Assembly (NCBI RefSeq): GCF_902806265.1 | Contig: NZ_CADCVZ010000014.1 | Location: 1-54,219 of the forward strand | Length of the DNA: 54,219 bases | From: an uncultured Sphingomonas sp. | GTDB taxonomy: Bacteria > Pseudomonadota > Alphaproteobacteria > Sphingomonadales > Sphingomonadaceae | Reading direction: 5' to 3' | Translations under genes and position numbers: made by a program | Part shown: in pieces, positions 32,732 through 39,180 of the stretch | How positions within the stretch are numbered: the stretch's first letter is position 1 | Layout of the letters: every line of letters starts with the position of its first letter | Notes under the pieces: model-generated | Databases searched by the model: none | What the model was told of the DNA's origin: nothing | Seen by the model: only the letters and a program-made list of their open reading frames with translations

Positions 32732-33973
32732 TTACAGCTTCACCACGTTCGAGCGCGCCGCCTCGCGGGTGACCTCGCCGTACAGGCTGGCCATCGGCTC
32801 GTCTTCCACGATCACGCGCCACTCCGAGCCGAACCCGTTGAAGCCGGTCCGCATCGCGCAACCATAAGCGCCGAGCATGCCGACCTCGATATAGTCGCCG
32901 GCAGCCACGTCTCCGGGCAGCTCGAACGGTCCCGTCATATGATCGAGATCATCGCAGGTCGGACCGTAGAAGCTGAATGGCATCGCGCGGATGTCGGACG
33001 ATTCTGCCCGCACCAGCTCGACCGGGAAGCGCCAGCCAATATGGGCTGCATCGAACAGGGCACCGTACGCACCGTCGTTGATGTACAGCTCGTCGCTGCG
33101 CCGCTTCTCGACCCGCACCAGTACGGACGCATATTCAGCGCACAGCGCGCGTCCGGGCTCGCACCACAGCTCCGCCGAGTAGCTGATCGGCAGCTTCTCG
33201 AAGGCATCATGGATCACCGAGAAGTACGCCTCCAGCGGCGGCGGCTCCATGCCCGGGTAGGTTGATGGAAAGCCACCGCCGACATCGACGATGTCCACGG
33301 TCACCGCCGCCTCGACGATCGCATCGCGGACGCGGCCCATCGCCTGGGCGTAAGCCGCCGGGGTCATCGCCTGGCTGCCGACATGGAAGCAGATGCCGAG
33401 CGCGTCCGCAGCCTGGCGGGCGGCGAACAGCAGCGGCCTCACCTCTTGGGGCTCCGCACCGAACTTGGCCGCAAGGCTCAGCTTGGCATGCTCCGAACTC
33501 ACCCGCAGGCGGACCAGTAGGTTAAGGTCGCTCGCCGGAACGCCATCGCGGGCGGTCGCCTCGACAATCTTGCCCAGCTCCTCAAGCGTGTCGAGGCTGA
33601 AGGTGCGCACGCCATGCTCAAAGTAGGCCTCGGCGATAGCCTCCTCGGCCTTGACCGGGTGCATGAAGCACAGGGTCGCGGCCGGCAGCGTCTCGCTGAC
33701 CAGGCGAACCTCCCCGATCGACGCGACGTCGTAGTGAGTTACGCCGGCATCCCACAGTACCCGCAGCAGGTCGGGCGACGGATTAGCCTTGACCGCATAA
33801 AGCGACCGACCGGGGAACCGCTCCACGAAGAAGCGGGCGGCGCGGTGCGCGGCGTGCGGCCGAAGAAGCGTTACCGGCTGAACCGGCTTAAGCTTCGCGA
33901 TCTCGGCAGCACCAGTGGCGGCAGTGCCGAACGGGGCGGTCGCTAGCCCCAGCGCGCGATGATGCTTGTGCAA
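32732..33973 (-). CDS. Ornithine decarboxylase (alanine-racemase fold, group IV)
   Basis: A 413-residue PLP enzyme decarboxylating ornithine (possibly lysine) to putrescine (or cadaverine). PLP lysine is in SLYAVKANPSPDL (about K62), the glycine loop is VDVGGGFPSTYPG, and the C-terminal active-site elements are WCEPGRALCAE and the catalytic cysteine in SFYGPTCDDLDHM. The start is assigned to TTG 33973 (LHKHHRALG), because GGAGG lies 9 bases upstream. In-frame ATGs at 34033 and further up would be read through a strong hairpin in the leader. The downstream DHS-like gene makes this a two-gene polyamine operon. Confidence 0.92.
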   Translation of the reverse strand: MHKHHRALGLATAPFGTAATGAAEIAKLKPVQPVTLLRPHAAHRAARFFVERFPGRSLYAVKANPSPDLLRVLWDAGVTHYDVASIGEVRLVSETLPAATLCFMHPVKAEEAIAEAYFEHGVRTFSLDTLEELGKIVEATARDGVPASDLNLLVRLRVSSEHAKLSLAAKFGAEPQEVRPLLFAARQAADALGICFHVGSQAMTPAAYAQAMGRVRDAIVEAAVTVDIVDVGGGFPSTYPGMEPPPLEAYFSVIHDAFEKLPISYSAELWCEPGRALCAEYASVLVRVEKRRSDELYINDGAYGALFDAAHIGWRFPVELVRAESSDIRAMPFSFYGPTCDDLDHMTGPFELPGDVAAGDYIEVGMLGAYGCAMRTGFNGFGSEWRVIVEDEPMASLYGEVTREAARSNVVKL

Positions 33974-33978
33974 CTCAA

Positions 33979-34031
33979 GGGACCTCCAACGGGGTAGTTT
34001 CGACAAGAGCTGCCTTGCGGTTGGAAGTCCC
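33979..34031 (-). promoter_or_regulatory. Leader hairpin sequestering the decarboxylase ribosome binding site
   Basis: In the leftward mRNA, GGGACTTCCAAC (34031-34020) pairs over 12 consecutive positions, with one G-U, with GTTGGAGGTCCC (33990-33979). The second arm contains the GGAGG ribosome binding site of the decarboxylase. The 29-base loop holds a further small stem (CAAG/CTTG). Folding would block initiation at the TTG at 33973. Alphaproteobacterial ornithine decarboxylase genes are known to carry the conserved speF RNA motif in this position, and this leader may belong to it. The first arm also lies within an in-frame upstream reading frame (MGLPTARQLLSKLP). Confidence 0.6.
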
Positions 34032-34162
34032 ATGGGGCAGCGGAGGCGCATATATGGAGGGGGGTACCCGCGTGCAACAAGTTTTCGGCAGATATGGGAC
34101 GCGAGCACGCGGCCCGTCGCTCCTCTGCAACAGCCCGGCTAAGTCGTTGGCGGGAAAGCCGA

Positions 34163-35143
34163 ATGGCTGCGGCTGAGCCGACCCGCAGCGCCGTCCTCGC
34201 GGCGGCGGCGCGGATTGCGGGTCATATCCGGTGCACCCCGCTGCTGCGTACGACCATCCACGGCGCGCCCGTGTGGCTCAAGGCCGAGTGCCTGCAGACC
34301 GGTGGGGCGTTCAAACTGCGGGGGGCGAGCAACCGGCTGCTGCAACTGTCGCCCGACGAGCGCCGGCGCGGGGTGGTCGCCTTTTCGTCCGGCAACCATG
34401 CGCAGGGGGTGGCGATCGCCGCCAAGCGGCTCGGCATCCCGGCAGCGATCGTCATGCCGTCGGATGCACCCGCGCTCAAGGTCGAAGGGACGCAGGCGCA
34501 AGGCGCGGAGATCGTCTTCTACGATCGAGTCGCTGAGGACCGAGTGGAGATCGCGACCCGGCTCGCCACCGAGCGCGGGGCGACGCTGGTGCCGAGCTTC
34601 GACGACCCGCACATCGTTGCCGGGCAGGGGACGGCCGGGCTCGAGATCGTTGGCCAGCTCGGCGCGGCGCCGAGACGCATCCTGGTGCCGACGGGCGGCG
34701 GTGGGCTCGCCGCCGGGATCGCGCTGGCTTGCCCGGAGGCCGAGATCGTCTGCGTAGAGCCGGAAGGGTGGGACGACATGGGGCACTCGCTGGAACAAGG
34801 CCGCGTCGTTTTGGTAGCGGCCGACGCTCCGCCGACGCTGTGCGACGCGCTTCAGACCACCCGAGTATCATCGATCACCTTTGGGGTGCTCCATGCGCGG
34901 GGCGCGAAAGCGGTCGCAGTCAGCGAGATGGAGACCCGGGCGGCGATAGCGCTCGCGTGGCGGGAGTTGCAGCTGGTCGTGGAGCCGGGGGGCGCGGTCG
35001 CGCTTGCGGCACTGCTGAGCGGCCGGGTGGCTGCCGAGCACGGCACGGTAGCGGTGCTGTCGGGCGGAAACATCGACCCGGCGCTGCATGCCGAGATCTT
35101 GGAGGCTTCAGCCGCCTCCAGTTACGCTACCGCGGTACGGTAG
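34163..35143 (+). CDS. Threonine/serine dehydratase (fold-type II PLP enzyme)
   Basis: A 326-residue catabolic-type dehydratase without a C-terminal ACT domain, converting threonine or serine to a 2-oxo acid and ammonia; serine racemase activity is possible. The PLP lysine is in GGAFKLRGASNRLL, with SSGNHAQGVAIAAKRLG and the phosphate loop PTGGGGLAAGIAL. The start is set at ATG 34163, just ahead of the family's first helix, with GGGAAAG upstream; the longer frame adds an Arg-rich tail. It is divergent from the decarboxylase. Confidence 0.88.
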   Translation: MAAAEPTRSAVLAAAARIAGHIRCTPLLRTTIHGAPVWLKAECLQTGGAFKLRGASNRLLQLSPDERRRGVVAFSSGNHAQGVAIAAKRLGIPAAIVMPSDAPALKVEGTQAQGAEIVFYDRVAEDRVEIATRLATERGATLVPSFDDPHIVAGQGTAGLEIVGQLGAAPRRILVPTGGGGLAAGIALACPEAEIVCVEPEGWDDMGHSLEQGRVVLVAADAPPTLCDALQTTRVSSITFGVLHARGAKAVAVSEMETRAAIALAWRELQLVVEPGGAVALAALLSGRVAAEHGTVAVLSGGNIDPALHAEILEASAASSYATAVR

Positions 35144-35373
35144 CGACCGGGCTCCAGGTTGACGGGCGAGCTCCGCTCCACCGTTTGGGTGAGCTCCTCC
35201 AGTTCGGCCGCGAGGATCTGAAGCTCGGCGGCAAGTGCCTTGGGATCGACTTCCGCGAGGCTGGCCGACGCGTCCAGCAGCGTGTCCAGCATCATGGCGA
35301 TGCACGGCAGGATCGTTTCCTCGATCCGTTCAAATGCTTCGGCCAGCTTGTGCTGTTGTTCGCACGGGCTCAT
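35122..35373 (-). CDS. Small coiled-coil protein, function unknown
   Basis: An 83-residue acidic, leucine-rich helical protein (KLAEAFERIEETILPCIAMM, then DPKALAAELQILAAELEELT) with heptad-like spacing that suggests a coiled coil or helical hairpin. There is no recognised domain. Its 3' end overlaps the dehydratase gene by 22 bases. Amino-acid composition and frame length support a real gene more than chance. Confidence 0.55.
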   Translation of the reverse strand: MSPCEQQHKLAEAFERIEETILPCIAMMLDTLLDASASLAEVDPKALAAELQILAAELEELTQTVERSSPVNLEPGRYRTAVA

Positions 35374-35421
35374 CCCGCGTCATTGCACCGAAACCGGTTA
35401 AGTTTGTCTAAAAGGAGACAA

Positions 35422-35589
35422 ATGGAAGCAGTGGCGGCCACGACCATGTCGATCGCAATGATCGCGGCGTTCGTGCTTGTAGGGATGGGCGTCCGCTTCG
35501 TGCTTCGCCCAGAGCAGCGCAAGCACGGCGCGTTGATGATCGTCGCCGGGCTGGTGATCCTGGCGAACGTGCTGATCTGGACGTTGTAG
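35422..35589 (+). CDS. Small two-helix membrane protein
   Basis: A 55-residue protein with two hydrophobic helices (TMSIAMIAAFVLVGMGVRFV and GALMIVAGLVILANVLIWTL) joined by the basic loop RPEQRKHG. The ATG at 35422 has AAAGGAGA 3 to 4 bases upstream. Function is unknown. It ends 4 bases before the convergent hydrolase gene. Confidence 0.65.
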   Translation: MEAVAATTMSIAMIAAFVLVGMGVRFVLRPEQRKHGALMIVAGLVILANVLIWTL

Positions 35590-35593
35590 ACGG

Positions 35594-36256
35594 CTACCTT
35601 TTGCCCGCGGGTACCGGTTGGGCGAGCCGCATGTCGAGGTAACCGTCCACGCTCTTCATCAGCAGATCGAGCTCATTGGCGAAGAAGTGGTTGGCGCCGG
35701 GGATGACGTCATGGTGGACGGTGATGTGCCGCTGGGTGCGGAGCTTGTCGACCAGCTTCTGCACGGCGGATGGCGTGACCACCTCGTCCTCCTCGCCCTG
35801 AATGATGATGCCGGACGACGGACAGGGGGCGAGAAAGCTGAAATCATACATGTTGGCGGGCGGCGCGATGGAGATGAAGCCCTTGATTTCCGGCCGCCGC
35901 ATCAGCAACTGCATGCCGATCCAGGCGCCGAAGCTGACGCCCGCCACCCAGGTCTGCTCGGCCTCCGGATGGATCTGCTGCACCCAGTCAAGCGCGCTTG
36001 CGGCGTCCGACAGCTCGCCGACTCCGCTGTCGAACAAGCCCTGGCTCTTGCCCACGCCCCGGAAGTTGAAGCGAAGGGTGGCAAAGCCGCGTTTCACGAA
36101 CGTCTGGTAGAGCAGTTGCACGATCTTGTTGTTCATCGTGCCGCCGGCCTGCGGGTGCGAATGGAGGATCAGCGCAACGGGCGCCCGCGGACGCAGTCCC
36201 GGGTGAAAGCGGCCTTCAAGACGGCCTTCGGGACCGGGAAAGATGACTTCGGGCAT
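35594..36256 (-). CDS. Alpha/beta hydrolase (dienelactone hydrolase-like)
   Basis: A 220-residue alpha/beta hydrolase of the small family often annotated from sphingomonads and rhizobia next to cysteine desulfurase genes. The nucleophile elbow is GVSFGAW (Ser), an acidic residue lies in QGEEDEVVTP, and the histidine in GANHFFANE completes the triad. LHSHPQAGGTMNNKIV near residue 35 is the family signature. The start is taken at ATG 36256 (AGAGG upstream) instead of a TTG five codons earlier. Substrate unknown. Confidence 0.88.
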   Translation of the reverse strand: MPEVIFPGPEGRLEGRFHPGLRPRAPVALILHSHPQAGGTMNNKIVQLLYQTFVKRGFATLRFNFRGVGKSQGLFDSGVGELSDAASALDWVQQIHPEAEQTWVAGVSFGAWIGMQLLMRRPEIKGFISIAPPANMYDFSFLAPCPSSGIIIQGEEDEVVTPSAVQKLVDKLRTQRHITVHHDVIPGANHFFANELDLLMKSVDGYLDMRLAQPVPAGKR

Positions 36257-36354
36257 TGAGCCTCTCGGCAAGAGGTGGTGGGCGGCAGGGCGGAGCGCCT
36301 ATATAGGCGGAGTCAACAACAGGCAATCGGCGGCTTTTTCAGGCGAGTCCAGCA

Positions 36355-37446
36355 TTGAAGCAGCGCATCTACCTCGATCATGCGGCGACCACGCCGGTGC
36401 TGCCGGAAGCGCGCGCGGCGATGGGCGAAGGGCTGGAGCGCTGGGCCAACCCATCGTCGCCGCATGCGGACGGACGGATTGCCAAGCGTGTACTGGAGGA
36501 CGCCCGCGAGCGGATCAAGGCCGCGCTTGGCTGGAATGGCGACCTCGTGTTCACCGCCAGTGCGAGCGAAGCGGCGGCCTTAGCCTTCGCGCGCTGTCGA
36601 GCCGCCGGTCCCAAGCCGGCGCTGTCGGCCGTCGAACATGACGCCATCCGACGCCAGGTCCCAGCCGGTGAGGGCTTCAGCCTGCCAGCCAATAGCGATG
36701 GGCTGGTCGACCCCGAAGGGCTCGCCACCTGGCTGCGGCTCGCGCCCGGCGGGCTCGTCGCCGTTCAGCACGTCAACAGCGAAACCGGGGTGGTGCAGTC
36801 GATCGGCGAGCTCATCGAAGCGGTCGATGCGGCGGGAAGCCATCTCTTGGTGGATTGCGCCCAGAGCGCGGGCAAGCTGCCCCTGCCGTCTGGCGACCTG
36901 CTGATCATCAGCGCGCACAAATTCGGCGGCCCGCCGGGCGCGGCTGCGCTGCTGGTGCGGGACCTTAAGCTGTTGATGCCGACCGGCGGTCAGGAGCGGG
37001 GCTACCGCGGCGGCACCGAGAACCTCCCCGCAATCATGGGCATGGCAGCGGCGCTTGAAGTGCGAGCGCGTGACGCTGAGGCCGTGGAGCGACAGCTGCA
37101 CAATCGTGCGATCCTCGATGCGTGGGTGGAAGCGCAAGGGGGAACGGTGATCTGCCGCGACGGCGTCCGCTCACCCTTCGTAGCATCATACGCGATGCCG
37201 CACATGTCGGCGCAGGCGCAATTGGTCCGCTTCGACGGCATGGGCTTCAGCGTGTCGGCGGGCAGCGCCTGCTCGTCGGGCTCCATGAAGCCGAGCCATG
37301 TGCTGGAGGCGGTCGGAATATCTCCCGACGTCGCCGCACGGGCCGTGAGGGTCAGCTTCGCGCCGAAGACGCTGGACGAAGACGTCCTCGCCTTCGCCCG
37401 GGCATGGCAGTCGCTGGCGGCCGAAGCCGCGAGCCGCGCCGCATGA
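36355..37446 (+). CDS. Cysteine desulfurase-like aminotransferase class V (first copy)
   Basis: A 363-residue PLP enzyme of the NifS/IscS group. PLP lysine is in ISAHKFGGPPGAA, the conserved His in SAVEHDAI, and the mobile-loop catalytic cysteine in SAGSACSSGSMKPSHVL. All are intact, although the protein is shorter than IscS and carries a reduced substrate helix. It starts with TTG (AGGCGAG 7 bases upstream) and ends in ATGA overlap with a second desulfurase. It is divergent from the hydrolase. Confidence 0.9.
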   Translation: MKQRIYLDHAATTPVLPEARAAMGEGLERWANPSSPHADGRIAKRVLEDARERIKAALGWNGDLVFTASASEAAALAFARCRAAGPKPALSAVEHDAIRRQVPAGEGFSLPANSDGLVDPEGLATWLRLAPGGLVAVQHVNSETGVVQSIGELIEAVDAAGSHLLVDCAQSAGKLPLPSGDLLIISAHKFGGPPGAAALLVRDLKLLMPTGGQERGYRGGTENLPAIMGMAAALEVRARDAEAVERQLHNRAILDAWVEAQGGTVICRDGVRSPFVASYAMPHMSAQAQLVRFDGMGFSVSAGSACSSGSMKPSHVLEAVGISPDVAARAVRVSFAPKTLDEDVLAFARAWQSLAAEAASRAA

Positions 37447-38546
37447 TCTACCTCGATTACCAGGCGACCACTCCGCTCGCGCCGGAGGTGCGCGCGGCGA
37501 TGGAGCCGTGGCTCGACAAGTTCGCCAATCCGCACAGCCCCAACCGGTGGGGGCGAGAAGCCGCCGCGGCGATCGCGGTGGCACGCGAGCAGGTCGCTGC
37601 CGCCATGCCCCCAGATGGAGAGCTGATCTTCACTTCGGGCGCGACGGAGGCGATCAACTGGGCGATGAAGGGCCTCCGCGTGCCTGGCCGCAACAAGGTG
37701 GTGACGGTCGCGACCGAGCATGCCGCGGTGCTCGATTGCTGCGAGTGGCTCAAGACGCAGGGACATGAAGTGGTCAGGCTGCCGGTCAGGCCCGACGGTC
37801 TGGTTGAGCTGGACGAGGTCGCGGCTGCGGTGGACGGGCGCACGCTGCTGGTCGCGGCCATGCTGGTCAACAATGAGGTCGGGGTGATTCAGCCGGTCGG
37901 CGAGATCGCCGCAATAGCGCACCGGGCAGGCGCGCTCATGCTGTGCGACGCCGTTCAGGGCTTCGGCCGGATGAACGTGCCCGACGGCCCGGACTTGGTC
38001 GCGGTGTGCGCACACAAGCTGCACGGGCCCAAAATGATCGGGGGCTTGTGGCTGAAGTCCGGCTTGCAGCTCGAGCCCTTCCTCCACGGCGGCGGGCAGG
38101 AGCAAGGGCTGCGTTCCGGAACGCTGTCGCCGATGCTTTGCGCGGGGTTCGGCAGTGCGGCGGCGCTGGCGGCAGCGAGGCGCGCGGCGGATCGGCAGCA
38201 TATTGAGCGCTTGTGGAGTGCAGCAATGCACGTGCTTGGTCCGGGATGGAAGATCAACGGCAGCGCCGAGCAGCGCTACCGCGGCAACCTTAACATCCGC
38301 CGCGATGGCCTGGACGGGGCGCGCCTGATGGGCGACCTGCGCGAGATCGCTTTCAGTCTGGGCTCCGCCTGCGCCAGCGGTTCGGGCCGGCCGAGCCACG
38401 TCCTACGCGCGCTTGGACTGACCGACGCACAGGCGCGCTCGTCCCTACGGCTGGGCTTTGGCCGCTACACGACGGAGCAAGAGCTGACGGATGCGTGCCG
38501 CAAGATTGCTGCGGCTGCGGACGCACAGGCGCGGTTCGCCGCGTGA
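37443..38546 (+). CDS. Cysteine desulfurase (second copy)
   Basis: A 367-residue NifS/IscS-type enzyme. It starts MIYLDYQATTPLAPEVRAAM, with the His in TEHAAVLDCCEW, the PLP lysine in CAHKLHGPKMIGG, and the catalytic cysteine loop SLGSACASGSGRPSHVL. It differs throughout from the preceding gene product, so this is an old duplication or a functional pair. It probably supplies persulfide sulfur for iron-sulfur clusters or tRNA thiolation; the ferredoxin that follows by GTGA overlap favours the former. Confidence 0.92.
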   Translation: MIYLDYQATTPLAPEVRAAMEPWLDKFANPHSPNRWGREAAAAIAVAREQVAAAMPPDGELIFTSGATEAINWAMKGLRVPGRNKVVTVATEHAAVLDCCEWLKTQGHEVVRLPVRPDGLVELDEVAAAVDGRTLLVAAMLVNNEVGVIQPVGEIAAIAHRAGALMLCDAVQGFGRMNVPDGPDLVAVCAHKLHGPKMIGGLWLKSGLQLEPFLHGGGQEQGLRSGTLSPMLCAGFGSAAALAAARRAADRQHIERLWSAAMHVLGPGWKINGSAEQRYRGNLNIRRDGLDGARLMGDLREIAFSLGSACASGSGRPSHVLRALGLTDAQARSSLRLGFGRYTTEQELTDACRKIAAAADAQARFAA

Positions 38547-38854
38547 CGGTGGTGCGGTTCCTCAGGAGCGACGGCAGCCTCGACCGGGAGATGGACGCGC
38601 CGGGCGACGCGATCCTGCTGCAGGTCGCACAGGACGCCGGCCAGCCGCTCGAAGGCACCTGCGGCGGGCAGATGAGCTGCTCGACCTGCCATGTGATAGT
38701 CGCCTCGGACGACTTTTACCGCCTGCCGCCGGCAAGCGAGGAGGAAGATTATCTGCTCGACTTTGCGGCAGGCGTCACGCCGACCAGCCGCCTGGCTTGC
38801 CAGATCGTGCTGAGGGAGGAGGTTGGAGCGCTGACGGTGCGGATGCCGGGGTAG
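38543..38854 (+). CDS. 2Fe-2S ferredoxin (adrenodoxin type)
   Basis: A 103-residue electron carrier. The cluster ligands are arranged as in ISC-type ferredoxins: Cys in GTCGGQMSCSTCHV (three cysteines) and the fourth in RLACQIVL. It starts with GTG overlapping the desulfurase stop as GTGA. In ISC systems such a ferredoxin supplies electrons for cluster assembly; here it is linked to two desulfurases but no scaffold gene is present in the window. Confidence 0.92.
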   Translation: MTVVRFLRSDGSLDREMDAPGDAILLQVAQDAGQPLEGTCGGQMSCSTCHVIVASDDFYRLPPASEEEDYLLDFAAGVTPTSRLACQIVLREEVGALTVRMPG

Positions 38855-38946
38855 TATCAACTCGATGGGCAAGCCGGCCGCGGAGTAAATTCGCGGCGTC
38901 GGTCCTGTCGGTTGCGCCGCACGCCGGCCGCGCTTGCGCGTCTCGT

Positions 38947-38965
38947 CAGCAGCTTGGTGCTGCTG
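38947..38965 (-). terminator. Hairpin just beyond the SRP RNA gene
   Basis: CAGCAGC (38947-38953) and GCTGCTG (38959-38965) form a 7-bp stem with a 5-base loop, 13 bases after the predicted 3' end of the leftward SRP RNA. No U-tract follows, so it is a possible terminator only. Confidence 0.4.
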
Positions 38966-38978
38966 TCGTGTGCGCTGC

Positions 38979-39074
38979 GCGGTGGGAGCCGGAACGACCC
39001 GGGACGGAATCGTTGTGGCTGCTTCCTTCCGGACCTGACCAGGTTGGCGACAGTCCCGTCCGCCCGACTCCCGC
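38979..39074 (-). ncRNA. ffs: Signal recognition particle RNA (4.5S RNA)
   Basis: Read leftwards, the apical hairpin of bacterial SRP RNA is present (CCTGGTCAGGTCCGGAAGGA, followed by AGCAGCC), the most conserved part of the molecule and the Ffh binding site with its GGAA tetraloop. Flanking sequences pair as expected: CGGGAC with GTCCCG, then an outer GCGG...CCGC stem enclosing GGGAG/CTCCC. That gives about 96 nucleotides, normal for the short alphaproteobacterial form. Exact ends are approximate. It lies upstream of dnaX in opposite orientation. Confidence 0.93.
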
Positions 39075-39078
39075 GGCG

Positions 39079-39107
39079 CATATGGCGGGAGGTTTAGAGC
39101 AAGGCAA
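39079..39107 (-). promoter_or_regulatory. Probable ffs promoter with -35 inside the GCAAG repeat
   Basis: On the leftward strand, TTGCCT (39107-39102) and CATATG (39084-39079) are separated by exactly 17 bases, placing the transcription start near 39072-39074 at the predicted SRP RNA 5' end. The -35 hexamer is supplied by the first units of the pentanucleotide repeat. The match to consensus is partial. Confidence 0.4.
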
Positions 39108-39133
39108 GGCAAGGCAAGGCAAGGCAAGGCAAG
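39099..39133. repeat. Pentanucleotide tandem repeat (GCAAG)7
   Basis: Seven perfect head-to-tail copies of GCAAG, 35 bases, between ffs and dnaX and ending 47 bases before the dnaX ATG. A unit that is not a multiple of three in a non-coding promoter region suits slipped-strand length variation. Confidence 0.95.
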
Positions 39134-39180
39134 CGGCGGCGACATGACATGGACCGACTGACAATCTAGAAAGGTCCATA

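Noticed and set aside
32601-32861. N-terminal extension of the deoxyhypusine-synthase-like protein.
   Set aside because: It would run through the 10-bp palindrome and into the decarboxylase 3' end, while a good ribosome binding site precedes the ATG at 32600.
39099-39133. Tandem repeat as a CRISPR array.
   Set aside because: Units are 5 bases, contiguous and without spacers; no cas genes are present.
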